From CAJQLB01 sp041392065 (GTDB lineage Bacteria > Bacteroidota > Bacteroidia > Flavobacteriales > Flavobacteriaceae), in NCBI GenBank assembly GCA_041392065.1, contig JAWKMU010000004.1, forward strand, positions 124,001 to 188,000: a stretch of DNA of 64,000 nucleotides, given 5' to 3'. Position 1 is the first letter of the stretch. Each line of letters opens with the position of its first letter. Below the pieces are notes generated by a model. It searched no databases, was not told the DNA's origin, and saw nothing but the letters and a program-made list of their open reading frames with translations. Below are positions 8,516-17,646 of the stretch, one piece after another. The translations under genes were made by a program, and so were the position numbers.

Positions 8516-9301
8516 TTGGAACTATTTGACGATCTCTTAAAATTTACAGTCATTGATGTTATAGACATCATTCTTGTAGCACTACTACTCTACTATGTTT
8601 ACAAGCTCATAAAAGGTACAGTTGCCATTAATATTTTTATTGGCATCATCTTTATTTATTTGGCGTGGAAATTAACTTCGGCTCTTAAAATGGAGTTATT
8701 GAGTAGCATTTTTGGTGGTTTTATGAGTGTTGGTATTATTGCTTTAATTGTAGTATTTCAGCCTGAGATTAGGAAGTTTTTATTGATGGTTGGTTCTACT
8801 AACTTCGCTTCAAAAGGTAAATTTTCAAAACGCTTCAAGTTTTTAAAAACACAAGCCATTAACGAAACCGAAGCCGAAACTGTGGTTAATGCTTGTGTAA
8901 AAATGGGAAGCTCTAAAACTGGAGCCTTAATTGTTTTAGAACGAAATAATAATCTTGATTTTTTAGTTTCAACTGGCGACGAAATGAACATACAAGTCAC
9001 TCAACCTATTTTAGAAAGCATCTTTTTTAAAAATAGTCCTTTGCATGATGGAGCCATTATTATTGCAGATAATATTGTAAAAGCAACACGTGTGATTCTT
9101 CCTGTAAATAACGAAAAAAACATTCCAGAGCGTTTTGGATTAAGGCACAGAGCTGCAGTTGGTGTTACTGAAAAAACAGATGCTCTGGCACTTGTAGTTT
9201 CTGAAGAAACTGGACAAATCTCTTACATTAAAAATGGTGAGTTTATCATGTATAAAAACACCGAAGAGCTGATTGAAAGAATAAAGATAGACCTCTCGTA
9301 A
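8516..9301 (+). CDS. cdaA: Diadenylate cyclase CdaA
   Basis: A 261-residue enzyme that makes c-di-AMP from two ATP at the inner membrane. Three N-terminal helices (about residues 10-75) precede the DAC domain, with the DGA motif in SPLHDGAIII and the RHR motif in GLRHRAAVGVTE. The start is TTG at 8516, giving MELFDDLLKF; no ATG is available upstream in frame, and this start gives the usual family N-terminus. Unlike in Firmicutes, no cdaR or glmM is adjacent; the folP-cdaA linkage is typical of Bacteroidota. The stop shares one base with the next ATG. Confidence 0.93.
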   Translation: MELFDDLLKFTVIDVIDIILVALLLYYVYKLIKGTVAINIFIGIIFIYLAWKLTSALKMELLSSIFGGFMSVGIIALIVVFQPEIRKFLLMVGSTNFASKGKFSKRFKFLKTQAINETEAETVVNACVKMGSSKTGALIVLERNNNLDFLVSTGDEMNIQVTQPILESIFFKNSPLHDGAIIIADNIVKATRVILPVNNEKNIPERFGLRHRAAVGVTEKTDALALVVSEETGQISYIKNGEFIMYKNTEELIERIKIDLS

Positions 9302-10092
9302 TGGAATGTAAAAACTGCTCGTCTTCCTTTGAAGATAATCTTAATTATTGTTCTCATTGTGGTGCAAAAGTCATTAGAAACAGATTGACACTAAAAGCTT
9401 TGTTTGCAGATTTTAGTCAGCAATTTCTAAACTATGACAATCTTTTTCTAAAAACATTCAGGCATCTTACTACTAAACCTGAAGCAGTTATTGGTAGCTA
9501 CATTAACGGAACTCGCAAAAAATATGTAAATGTGATAAGCTACTTCGCTATTGCATTGACACTTTCTGGATTTCAAATGTTTGTGATAAACAAGTTTTTT
9601 CCAGAGCTCATGTCTACAGATTTTATGCCAAATAATGGCTCTAAAGAAATCCAACAACAAAACATGAATTTTATGTTGGAGTATCAATCTTTGGTTTACA
9701 TGCTAATTGTTCCTGTATACGCATTGGCTTCTAAAATTTTGTTTTTTAATAACAAGCAATATAATTATACTGAGCATCTTGTTATAAACATGTACTTAAC
9801 TGCTCATCTATCGATAATATCAACAATTTTAGTATTAATTGCATCATTGTTTGGAGTTAATTTTGGAATCTTTGGGCTAATATCCATCCCATTTCAGATA
9901 TTATTTTCTGCCTATTGCTTTAAACGAATTTTTAGCTTGAGTATGTCGTCTATTATATTAAAAACATTGTTGTTTTTAATTATGCTATTTATACTTTTTA
10001 TTATCATTATTATAGTATCGCTTATAGTTATGTATTTTAATGGATCATTAGAGGAATTAAGGGAAGCCCAGAAAAATCTAAAAAAGAGTTAA
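9301..10092 (+). CDS. DUF3667 protein: zinc ribbon plus membrane domain
   Basis: A 263-residue protein. The first 25 residues form a zinc ribbon with two CxxC pairs (ECKNCSSSF and NYCSHCGAKV). The family segment LTLKALFADFSQQFLNYDNL and KPEAVIGSYINGTRKKYVN follows, then about five hydrophobic helices from residue 78 to the end. The architecture is DUF3667, which has no established function. Its ATG overlaps the cdaA stop by one base (TAATG), so it is translationally coupled to c-di-AMP synthase and might be regulated with it. It ends tail-to-tail with the ABC exporter, overlapping by 4 bases. Confidence 0.85.
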   Translation: MECKNCSSSFEDNLNYCSHCGAKVIRNRLTLKALFADFSQQFLNYDNLFLKTFRHLTTKPEAVIGSYINGTRKKYVNVISYFAIALTLSGFQMFVINKFFPELMSTDFMPNNGSKEIQQQNMNFMLEYQSLVYMLIVPVYALASKILFFNNKQYNYTEHLVINMYLTAHLSIISTILVLIASLFGVNFGIFGLISIPFQILFSAYCFKRIFSLSMSSIILKTLLFLIMLFILFIIIIIVSLIVMYFNGSLEELREAQKNLKKS

Positions 10093-11855
10093 GTAGTTTC
10101 TTCTTGTAAAAACTGAACCTCGTATAAGTTTCTATAATAGCCTCCATCTTTTTCTAACAATTCGGTATGTGTGCCTTGTTCTACAATTTTACCTGAATCC
10201 ATTACAATAATGTTAGCTGCCTTTTTAATGGTAGCCAACCTGTGAGCAATAACAATTGAAGTTCTTCCTTTAGTAATTTTATCAGTAGCATCTTGAATGA
10301 GTTGCTCTGAATGTGCATCAATTGAAGATGTTGCTTCATCCAAAACTAAAATACTTGGATTGGTCACATAAGCACGCAAAAATGATATTAATTGTCGCTG
10401 TCCAGAAGATAGCATGACACCTCTTTCTTTAACATTATAATGATAACCATTTGGTAAACTCATGATAAAATCATGAATACCTATTTGTTTGGCAGCAAAC
10501 TGAACCTCATCTTCAGAAATATCAGTATTTTTAAGAGTTATATTGTTTAAAATAGTATCTGCAAAAAGAAAAACATCTTGTAAAACCACAGCTATTTGCT
10601 GCCTTAAAGAATTTAAAGTAAATTCCTTTATGTTTGTACCATCTATTGAAATTTCGCCAGAGTTTATAGCGTAAAATCGATTCAGTAAATTAATGATTGT
10701 AGATTTTCCAGCTCCAGTTGCACCAACAATTGCGACAGTATCTCCAGCTTTAACCTTTAAAGAAATACCTTTTAATACCTCTTCATTATCAACATAAGAA
10801 AAATGCACATTTTTAAACTCAATATCTCCTTTAAAATGAGAAGCTTCTTTTGTTCCGGAATCATCAATATTTGATGTTGTATCTAACACTTTAAACACAC
10901 GATCTGCGGCGACCATTCCCATTTGCAAGGTGTTAAATTTATTTGCAATTTGGTTGAGTGGTCTGAACATCATTGGAATAAACATCATAAATGCTGTTAA
11001 ATCTCCTAAGGTTGTTACCTGTTGGTTAACCACATTTAATCCTCCATACCAAACCACCAAACCTAAGGTAATAGACGATAATAGTTCAGCAATTGGAAAG
11101 AAAATAGAGTTGTACCAAACCGTTTTTAACCATCCTTTTTTATGACGATCATTAATGACTTTAAAGTTTTTATATTCAATGTCTTCGCGAGTAAATAGCT
11201 GCAAAATTTTCATTCCTGTTACGCGTTCTTGCACAAAAGAGTTAAGGTTTGAGACTTCGTTTCTAACTTCTTCGAATGCTTTTTTCATGTACTTCTGAAA
11301 AATCTTAGTCGCAAAAACAATAAGAGGAAGAGTACAAAACACAATAATGCTTAATCGCCAATTCATGTATGCCATAACACAGCCTACTAGGAACATTTTA
11401 AGCACATCACTAAAAATCATAAACAAACCTTCGCCAAAAATATCAGCAATACGCTCCATATCTGTAATAGAACGTGTTACCAATACTCCAACTGATGAGT
11501 TGTCATAGTATTTCTTTTTAAAATTAAGGATGTGCTTAAACAGATTGACCCTTATATCTCTGACTACGGATTGACCAAGCCAACTCGCATAATAAATAAA
11601 AAGCAAGTTGCAGATAACCTCAATAATAAGTAGTCCACCATAAATTAATATATAGTACAAAAATCCTTCATCTGCTTTTGCAGCAATATTTTCGTCAATA
11701 GCAATTTGAAGTACTTTTGGTCTGATGGCGCCAAAAATTGCTAAACCAAATACAGAAAACAATGTTACACCAAAAACAAGATTGTAGGGCTTAATAAACT
11801 GTAGCAGTCTTTTAAACAGTGATAAATCAAAAACCTCTTTCTTAATTTTAGCCAT
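10089..11855 (-). CDS. MsbA-like ABC exporter (fused membrane and ATPase domains)
   Basis: A 588-residue half-transporter. Residues 1-310 form a six-helix exporter domain. The ATPase follows with Walker A GATGAGKST, Q-loop VLQDVFLF, signature LSSGQRQLIS, Walker B ILVLDEATSSID and H-loop IAHRLATI. Members move lipids, lipid A or drugs across the inner membrane as dimers; substrate cannot be decided here. It starts next to the truA stop with no spacer, so both are read from the truA promoter. No frame damage. Confidence 0.93.
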   Translation of the reverse strand: MAKIKKEVFDLSLFKRLLQFIKPYNLVFGVTLFSVFGLAIFGAIRPKVLQIAIDENIAAKADEGFLYYILIYGGLLIIEVICNLLFIYYASWLGQSVVRDIRVNLFKHILNFKKKYYDNSSVGVLVTRSITDMERIADIFGEGLFMIFSDVLKMFLVGCVMAYMNWRLSIIVFCTLPLIVFATKIFQKYMKKAFEEVRNEVSNLNSFVQERVTGMKILQLFTREDIEYKNFKVINDRHKKGWLKTVWYNSIFFPIAELLSSITLGLVVWYGGLNVVNQQVTTLGDLTAFMMFIPMMFRPLNQIANKFNTLQMGMVAADRVFKVLDTTSNIDDSGTKEASHFKGDIEFKNVHFSYVDNEEVLKGISLKVKAGDTVAIVGATGAGKSTIINLLNRFYAINSGEISIDGTNIKEFTLNSLRQQIAVVLQDVFLFADTILNNITLKNTDISEDEVQFAAKQIGIHDFIMSLPNGYHYNVKERGVMLSSGQRQLISFLRAYVTNPSILVLDEATSSIDAHSEQLIQDATDKITKGRTSIVIAHRLATIKKAANIIVMDSGKIVEQGTHTELLEKDGGYYRNLYEVQFLQEETT

Positions 11856-12599
11856 TTATATAAAAATGCTTTTTGGGTATTCTATAATTGACAAATATAA
11901 ACCATGTGCAGGAACTGAAGCACCTGCCCTGGTTCTATCTTCAGATTTTATAATGTTATGAAACTCCTCAATGGTAGTTTTACCAAGTCCAACATCTATC
12001 ATTGTACCAACAATAGCTCTCACCATATTTCGCAGAAATCGGTCTGCTTTAATAGTAAAAACAAGCTGAATATTTTGAGATTTCCACTCAGCAAACATCA
12101 CATCACAATAATACGTTTTTACGTCTGAATTACTTCTTGAAAAGCATTTAAAGTTTGTATAATCCAATAGAATTTTTGAAGCTTCATTCATTTTATCAAT
12201 ATCCAAATCATGTTTTAAGTAATAAGCTCCTTCACTATTAAAAACATCTTTTTTTGTAGTAATGATATAATTGTAAGTTCTAATAATGGCATCAAATCTG
12301 GCATGAGCATCAGACTTTACTTTTATTAAATTTTGAACACTAATATCTTTTGGCAAAAATGAATTAAGTTTAAAAATGAGGGTTTCAGCATCAAAAGTAT
12401 CTTCAAAATCAAAATGTGCAAAAAGTTGTTCTGCATGAACTCCAGCATCTGTTCGTCCAGCACCAACAATATCTATTTTAGATTGTAATAATTTTGATAA
12501 AGCATTCTCTACAACCTCCTGTACAGAAATAGCATTTGGTTGATTTTGCCAACCATGATATGCTTTCCCATTATATGAAAGTTCAATAAAATATCTCAA
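11856..12599 (-). CDS. truA: tRNA pseudouridine synthase A
   Basis: A 247-residue enzyme that forms pseudouridine at tRNA positions 38-40. It opens MRYFIELSYNGKAYHGWQNQ and carries the catalytic Asp in VGAGRTDAGVHA, with RFLRNMVRAIVGTM and an RTRAGASVPAHGLYL end. Full family length. The start is supported by the family N-terminus and by a -7 element 26-33 bases upstream. Confidence 0.96.
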   Translation of the reverse strand: MRYFIELSYNGKAYHGWQNQPNAISVQEVVENALSKLLQSKIDIVGAGRTDAGVHAEQLFAHFDFEDTFDAETLIFKLNSFLPKDISVQNLIKVKSDAHARFDAIIRTYNYIITTKKDVFNSEGAYYLKHDLDIDKMNEASKILLDYTNFKCFSRSNSDVKTYYCDVMFAEWKSQNIQLVFTIKADRFLRNMVRAIVGTMIDVGLGKTTIEEFHNIIKSEDRTRAGASVPAHGLYLSIIEYPKSIFI

Positions 12600-12624
12600 A
12601 CTTATATGCTACTTTTGTAAGTGC

Positions 12625-12632
12625 CAAAGATA
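12625..12632 (-). promoter_or_regulatory. truA -7 element
   Basis: TATCTTTG on the minus strand is an exact match to the Bacteroidota -7 consensus TAnnTTTG, 26-33 bases upstream of the truA ATG. No clear -33 TTG was seen. Confidence 0.6.
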
Positions 12633-12703
12633 GAGTTTTAAAGCTTTTTAAAATTTGAATTTAACGTTAAATAATTTAGATTTCCGCTTTCGTTGGAAAT
12701 ATT

Positions 12704-13195
12704 ATGAAAAAAATACTTCTTCTATCAGACACACACAGTTATATTGACGATAACATCTTAAAATATGTTAAACAAGCTGATGAAGTATGGCATGCTGGAG
12801 ATATTGGAGATTTAAATGTAACCGATAAGATAAAAGCTTTAAAACCACTTAGAGCTGTACATGGTAATATTGACAATGCTGAAACTAGAGCAGAATTTCC
12901 AGAACACAACCATTTTAAATGTGAAGACGTAGAGGTTTGGATCACACATATTGGAGGTTATCCACCAAGATACAACAGTCTAATTCATAAGGAGTTAAAG
13001 GCAAATCCGCCAGATATATTTATTTGTGGGCATTCACACATCTTAAAAGTAATGCCAGACAAAACACTTAATCTGCTGCATATAAATCCAGGTGCTATTG
13101 GTATTTATGGTTTTCATAAAGTAAGAACTATGGTTCGTTTTGAGATTGATGGAATGCAGATAAAAAATTTGGAGGTAATTGAGTTTAAGAGATAA
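12704..13195 (+). CDS. Metallophosphoesterase, YfcE/MJ0936 type
   Basis: A 163-residue calcineurin-like phosphodiesterase. The metal-site motifs appear in order: LLSDTHSY (residues 5-12), HAGDIGD, VHGNIDN and CGHSHILK, ending HINPGAIGIYG. Single-domain proteins of this size hydrolyse model phosphodiesters; the physiological substrate is unknown. It stands alone between divergent truA and convergent DUF4293. Confidence 0.92.
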   Translation: MKKILLLSDTHSYIDDNILKYVKQADEVWHAGDIGDLNVTDKIKALKPLRAVHGNIDNAETRAEFPEHNHFKCEDVEVWITHIGGYPPRYNSLIHKELKANPPDIFICGHSHILKVMPDKTLNLLHINPGAIGIYGFHKVRTMVRFEIDGMQIKNLEVIEFKR

Positions 13196-13228
13196 AAAAA
13201 AAAGCCCAAGATCTTCACCTTGGGCTTA
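13193..13228 (-). terminator. Intrinsic terminator of the DUF4293 gene
   Basis: AAGCCCAAG (13202-13210) and CTTGGGCTT (13219-13227) form the stem. The T-tract follows only on the minus strand (a run of about 11), so this ends the DUF4293 transcript rather than the phosphoesterase gene. Confidence 0.8.
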
Positions 13229-13255
13229 CGCACTAATACTACTAAGATGATAGGT

Positions 13256-13666
13256 TTATCTTAAACGATCAACAGATTTTACGAGATCTTCATCCTTTTT
13301 TATGGCCTTATTGGCTAACACCAAGAACACGATAGAAAAAATAGGTAGAAGAATCCCAATACCTTTCTCAGAAACTTCAGTTTCTCCAGATAAGCTTAGC
13401 GATCGATATACAAATAATCCTAGTAAAATAAAGTTTAATATGATATTAAGGCGTCCCAAAACAAATTGCGACTTCCTGTCTTTGTATCTTAAAATTGAAA
13501 TTAATGATAATGCTACAGAACCTAAAAATAACGAAAAATATAAAGTCTCATCTTGAGCAAAAACCTTTGTGCCTTCAGCATTTATCCATAGATTAAAAAC
13601 AAATATCAAGCCGCCGGAAATTCCAGCAGCTATTAATAAATATATTGTTTGAATGCGTTGTAACAT
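13256..13666 (-). CDS. DUF4293 membrane protein
   Basis: A 136-residue protein beginning MLQRIQTIYLLIAAGISGG, the family N-terminus; a GTG six codons upstream is possible but less likely. Four hydrophobic segments are visible (residues about 7-25, 45-62, 74-92 and 100-118), followed by a charged tail, KKDEDLVKSVDRL. DUF4293 is a Bacteroidota-specific integral membrane family, commonly next to rho as here. Function is unknown. It is divergent from rho across about 217 bases. Confidence 0.85.
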   Translation of the reverse strand: MLQRIQTIYLLIAAGISGGLIFVFNLWINAEGTKVFAQDETLYFSLFLGSVALSLISILRYKDRKSQFVLGRLNIILNFILLGLFVYRSLSLSGETEVSEKGIGILLPIFSIVFLVLANKAIKKDEDLVKSVDRLR

Positions 13667-13735
13667 TTTTAATAATTGAGGCACAAAAATAATGGTTTCT
13701 TTTAAAACATATATAAAATATTAAAAATAAAGTTG

Positions 13736-13743
13736 TATACTTG
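13736..13743 (+). promoter_or_regulatory. Probable rho -7 element
   Basis: TATACTTG fits TAnnTTTG with one change and is followed by GCATC. It lies 140 bases before the rho ATG, implying a long 5' leader, a natural place for autoregulation of rho. Confidence 0.5.
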
Positions 13744-13883
13744 CATCATCTATGAATAGCATTGCTATGTTGCGCATAGTTGATCTTCAAAAAAAAATCA
13801 AAAATTCAAATTTTTCTTAAATTCCACTAAAAGGAACAGAAAAGATTAATTTTTTCTCAAAAAACTAATTATTCAAATTTACA

Positions 13884-15488
13884 ATGTTTGAAATTTCACA
13901 ATTAAAAGAAATGAAGCTGTCCGAATTACAGGATATAGCTAAAGAGCTTAATGTTTCTAAATATCGCTCATTAAAAAAATTAGATTTAGTATACCAAATA
14001 TTAGATCATCAAGCCGCAAATCCCTCTTCAGTTAAGCAAGCTGAAGCACCTCAAAAACCTAAACGCGAAAGGATTCAACACGTTAAAGAAGATAAAAACC
14101 AAAAGCAATTGGACTTTAAACAGAAAGAATCTCAAGAAAGTCAACTACCAAAAGAACAGCCTTCTCAAGTAAAAGATGATGCCAAGTCTCAAGAAACCAA
14201 ACAAGACAACAACAAGCATCAAAAAGACAATAAAAATCGTCAGCAAAGAGATAATAAGCCTCAACAAAGAAATCAAAACAATAACAATCAAAACAAAAAT
14301 AACGGAAATCAAGGTCAAAAAGATAATGGCAACAAGGATAACAGAAACCGTTATAGAGAACCAGATTTTGAGTTTGATGCCATTATAGAAAGTGAAGGCG
14401 TTTTAGATATTATGTCTGATGGTTATGGATTTTTACGCTCATCAGATTACAACTATTTATCATCTCCAGACGATATTTATGTATCGCAATCGCAAATCAG
14501 GTTATTTGGTTTAAAGAAAGGAGATACCGTTTTAGGAAATGTAAGACCTCCAAAAGAAGGCGAAAAATATTTTCCGCTTATTAAAGTAACCAAAATTAAT
14601 GGACAAAGACCAGAAGTGGTCAGAGATCGTGTTTCGTTTGAACACTTAACACCATTATTCCCGAGAGAAAAATTCAATATTGCAGAAAAACAAAGTACCA
14701 TTTCCACACGAGTTATGGATTTGTTTGCTCCAATAGGTAAAGGGCAACGCGGTATGATAGTATCTCAACCAAAAACTGGTAAAACCATGTTACTTAAGGA
14801 TGTTGCAAATGCAATTGCTGCAAATCATCCGGAAGTTTACCTTATGATTTTATTGATTGATGAACGTCCTGAAGAAGTTACAGACATGCAACGTAATGTT
14901 CGTGGTGAAGTTATCTCTTCCACCTTTGATAAAGAAGCACACGAACACGTAAAAATCGCTGATATTGTTTTAGAAAAAGCAAAGCGATTGGTTGAATGTG
15001 GCCACGATGTTGTTATTTTGTTAGATTCTATTACAAGACTTGCTCGTGCTTATAATACTGTACAACCAGCTTCTGGAAAAATATTAAGCGGTGGTGTTGA
15101 TGCTAATGCATTGCATAAACCTAAGCGATTCTTTGGTGCTGCAAGAAATATAGAAAATGGAGGTTCACTAACTATTATTGCAACTGCACTTACTGAAACT
15201 GGCTCTAAAATGGACGAAGTTATTTTTGAAGAATTTAAAGGAACAGGTAATATGGAATTACAACTGGATAGAAAAATTTCTAACCGTAGAATTTTTCCTG
15301 CTATCGACCTTACCTCATCAAGCACAAGACGTGATGACCTTTTATTGGATGATAACACTATTCAAAGAATGTGGGTAATGCGTAAATACTTAGCAGATAT
15401 GAACCCTGTTGAAGCTATGGAATTTATAAACGAAAGATTTAAACAAACCAGAAATAATGAAGAGTTTTTAATCTCAATGAACGGTTAA
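13884..15488 (+). CDS. rho: Transcription termination factor Rho with disordered insertion
   Basis: A 534-residue hexameric RNA helicase that ends transcription. Residues 1-42 are the Rho N-terminal helical domain (LKEMKLSELQDIAKELNV). Residues about 43-158 are a low-complexity stretch rich in Gln, Asn, Lys and Asp, absent from E. coli Rho (419 residues) and accounting for the whole size difference. The cold-shock RNA-binding domain follows (VLDIMSDGYGFLRS), then the ATPase with P-loop SQPKTGKTMLL, LLIDERPEEV, LLDSITRLARAYN and HKPKRFFGAARNIE. A long leader precedes it and a terminator follows. Confidence 0.97.
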   Translation: MFEISQLKEMKLSELQDIAKELNVSKYRSLKKLDLVYQILDHQAANPSSVKQAEAPQKPKRERIQHVKEDKNQKQLDFKQKESQESQLPKEQPSQVKDDAKSQETKQDNNKHQKDNKNRQQRDNKPQQRNQNNNNQNKNNGNQGQKDNGNKDNRNRYREPDFEFDAIIESEGVLDIMSDGYGFLRSSDYNYLSSPDDIYVSQSQIRLFGLKKGDTVLGNVRPPKEGEKYFPLIKVTKINGQRPEVVRDRVSFEHLTPLFPREKFNIAEKQSTISTRVMDLFAPIGKGQRGMIVSQPKTGKTMLLKDVANAIAANHPEVYLMILLIDERPEEVTDMQRNVRGEVISSTFDKEAHEHVKIADIVLEKAKRLVECGHDVVILLDSITRLARAYNTVQPASGKILSGGVDANALHKPKRFFGAARNIENGGSLTIIATALTETGSKMDEVIFEEFKGTGNMELQLDRKISNRRIFPAIDLTSSSTRRDDLLLDDNTIQRMWVMRKYLADMNPVEAMEFINERFKQTRNNEEFLISMNG

Positions 15489-15506
15489 AATAAATCTCAT
15501 AAAAAT

Positions 15507-15534
15507 AAAAACCTCAATAATATTGAGGTTTTTT
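15507..15534 (+). terminator. rho terminator
   Basis: AACCTCAATA/TATTGAGGTT hairpin with a flanking T7 run, 18 bases after the rho stop. Confidence 0.8.
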
Positions 15535-15556
15535 TATTTCTAAATGTTTACAATAA

Positions 15557-15585
15557 AAAAAGCCTTTCATAAAGAAAGGCTTTTT
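15557..15585 (-). terminator. rpsT terminator
   Basis: AAAAAGCCTTTC and GAAAGGCTTTTT around a 5-base loop, with T-runs on both strands, just downstream of rpsT on the minus strand. Confidence 0.8.
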
Positions 15586-15606
15586 AATATTTTAACAACA
15601 CTTAAA

Positions 15607-15861
15607 TTACTTAAGTGTAGCAATGTGCTTTGCTAAACCAGATTTTAAGTTAGCTGCTTTATTATTGTGGATTATATTTTTCTTAGCTAACTTATCGATC
15701 ATAGAAGTTACTGAAGCAAATAATTCTTCAGCTTCTTTTTTGTTCTCAGTATCGCGTAATTTTTTAATTGCGTTACGAGTAGTCTTGTGCTTATACTTAT
15801 TTCTTAAGCGGTTTGCTTCACTGCTTCTAATTCTCTTTAATGCAGACTTGTGATTTGCCAT
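15607..15861 (-). CDS. rpsT: 30S ribosomal protein S20
   Basis: An 84-residue, strongly basic protein opening MANHKSALKRIRSSEANRLR, the S20 signature, and ending NLKSGLAKHIATL. S20 binds the 5' domain of 16S rRNA. It starts 25 bases after the 3' end of tRNA-Glu on the same strand. No promoter is seen between them, so tRNA and mRNA are probably made as one precursor and cut apart. Confidence 0.97.
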   Translation of the reverse strand: MANHKSALKRIRSSEANRLRNKYKHKTTRNAIKKLRDTENKKEAEELFASVTSMIDKLAKKNIIHNNKAANLKSGLAKHIATLK

Positions 15862-15886
15862 TTGCTTCTTTCTTGTTATACTTTTG

Positions 15887-15958
15887 TAGCCCGTAGGGGA
15901 ATCGAACCCCTCTTACCAGGATGAAAACCTGGCGTCCTAGCCGATAGACGAACGGGCC
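15887..15958 (-). tRNA. tRNA-Glu (UUC)
   Basis: Folding the minus strand gives acceptor arms GGCCCGT and ACGGGCT (one G-U at the top), an anticodon stem CCAGG/CCTGG with loop TTTTCAT (anticodon TTC), the T-arm AGGGGTTCGATTCCCCT and discriminator A. CCA is not encoded; the next base is C. It is located upstream of rpsT. Confidence 0.93.
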
Positions 15959-16041
15959 ATTTTATTTAATCATTTTAAATTTAAGTTTTAAACTCAAATT
16001 TAATTCATTTAAAAAAACGTACAATGTTTCCATTGCGGATG

Positions 16042-16071
16042 CAAAAATACAACTATTTTTAAATGTTGCAA
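16042..16071 (-). promoter_or_regulatory. Promoter of tRNA-Glu/rpsT
   Basis: On the minus strand TTG (16071-16069), a 19-base spacer and TATTTTTG (16049-16042) match the Bacteroidota -33/-7 consensus, about 85 bases upstream of the tRNA. Confidence 0.7.
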
Positions 16072-16103
16072 CTTCTAAATCATTTTTTTATGAAAAAAAA
16101 ATT

Positions 16104-17582
16104 CTAATAGGCTTTAGCAAACAAAACTCTTTGTTTAGAAGGGTTTCCTGTTAACACACATTTACCGTTTTCAAGTTTATTATCCAAAGGGATACAACGT
16201 ATGGTTGCTTTGGTAAGCTCTTTGATTTTTTCTTCGGTTTCTGTAGTGCCATCCCAATGTGCTGAGATAAATCCAGTTTTGTTTTCTAACACTTCTTTAA
16301 ATTCTTCAAAGCTATTAACCTCAGTAATATGATTATCTCTAAAATTTAAAGCTTTTTGATGCAATTCGTTTTGAATCACAGTCATTAAGCTTTCTACTTT
16401 TTCAACAACATCATTCATATTTACCAATTCTTTAGTAAATGTATCACGTCTGGCTAACTCTACTGTCCCATTTTCCAAATCTTTAGGACCAATTGCAATT
16501 CGTAATGGAACACCTTGTAATTCATGCTGTGCAAATTTTGCTCCTGGTCTTAAGGTTGTCCTATTATCAAATTTTACAGAAATTCCTTTTGCTCTTAAAT
16601 CAGACATAAGATTATTTACTACCTCAGAAATTTCATCTAATTGTTCATCAGATTTATAAATAGGAACTATTATAACTTGATTTGGAGCAAGATTAGGCGG
16701 AAGGACCAACCCATTATCATCACTATGAGTCATGATTAAAGCTCCCATTAATCTTGTTGAAACTCCCCAAGATGTTGCCCAAACATAATCTTGTCTACCT
16801 TCTTTATTGGTAAACTTCACATCAAATGCCTTGGCAAAATTTTGTCCTAAAAAGTGAGATGTTCCAGCTTGCAATGCTTTTCCATCTTGCATTAAAGCTT
16901 CGATACAAAACGTTTCTTCAGCTCCTGCAAAACGCTCGCTTTCAGTTTTAAGTCCCTTAATTACTGGAATTGCCATAAAGTTTTCGGCAAATTCAGCATA
17001 AACATTGTTCATTAACTCTGCCTCAGCCATGGCTTCCTCTCTGGTTTCATGTGCAGTATGCCCTTCTTGCCATAAAAATTCAGCAGTACGCAAAAACAAA
17101 CGTGTACGCATTTCCCAACGAACCACATTTGCCCATTGATTTATAAGAAGTGGTAAATCTCTATACGATTGAATCCAGCCTTTATACGTATTCCAAATTA
17201 TGGCTTCGCTAGTTGGTCTAACCACCAACTCTTCTTCTAATCTTGCTTCTGGGTCTACTCGAAGCTTTCCTTCATTATCAGGATCATTTTGTAACCTATA
17301 ATGAGTTACCACAGCACATTCCTTAGCAAAGCCTTCTGCGTTTTTTTCTTCAGCTTCAAACAAACTTTTAGGCACAAAAAGTGGAAAATATGCATTTTGA
17401 TGACCAGTTTCTTTGAACATCCTGTCTAATTCGGCTTGCATTTTCTCCCAAATTGCATAACCATAAGGTTTGATTACCATACAACCTCTAACTGCCGAAT
17501 TCTCAGCTAAATCAGCCTTTACAACGAGTTCGTTGTACCATTTTGAATAATCTTCGCTCCTACTTGTAAGGTTTTTGCTCAT
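16104..17582 (-). CDS. proS: Prolyl-tRNA synthetase, eukaryote/archaeal-type
   Basis: A 492-residue class II synthetase that charges tRNA-Pro. Motifs are RGCMVIKPYGYAIWEKM, RPTSEAIIW (motif 2 region), INQWANVVRWEMRTRLFLRT, the EFLWQEGHTAH loop, the anticodon-binding domain (APNQVIIVPIYK) and the C-terminal zinc-like region ending VLFAKAY. The editing INS domain of standard bacterial ProS is absent and the chain ends in Tyr, as in the type 3 (archaeal/eukaryotic) form usual in Bacteroidota. It is transcribed away from the envelope gene at 17683. Confidence 0.96.
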   Translation of the reverse strand: MSKNLTSRSEDYSKWYNELVVKADLAENSAVRGCMVIKPYGYAIWEKMQAELDRMFKETGHQNAYFPLFVPKSLFEAEEKNAEGFAKECAVVTHYRLQNDPDNEGKLRVDPEARLEEELVVRPTSEAIIWNTYKGWIQSYRDLPLLINQWANVVRWEMRTRLFLRTAEFLWQEGHTAHETREEAMAEAELMNNVYAEFAENFMAIPVIKGLKTESERFAGAEETFCIEALMQDGKALQAGTSHFLGQNFAKAFDVKFTNKEGRQDYVWATSWGVSTRLMGALIMTHSDDNGLVLPPNLAPNQVIIVPIYKSDEQLDEISEVVNNLMSDLRAKGISVKFDNRTTLRPGAKFAQHELQGVPLRIAIGPKDLENGTVELARRDTFTKELVNMNDVVEKVESLMTVIQNELHQKALNFRDNHITEVNSFEEFKEVLENKTGFISAHWDGTTETEEKIKELTKATIRCIPLDNKLENGKCVLTGNPSKQRVLFAKAY

Positions 17583-17646
17583 ATATAGTATTTTGGCACA
17601 AATATTGTGACTATGTTAAATAAAAAAATAGTTCAACAAAACTAAC

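Noticed and set aside
13667..13684. GTG start for DUF4293 at 13684
   Set aside because: Family proteins begin with MLQRIQT or similar, which is the ATG at 13666.
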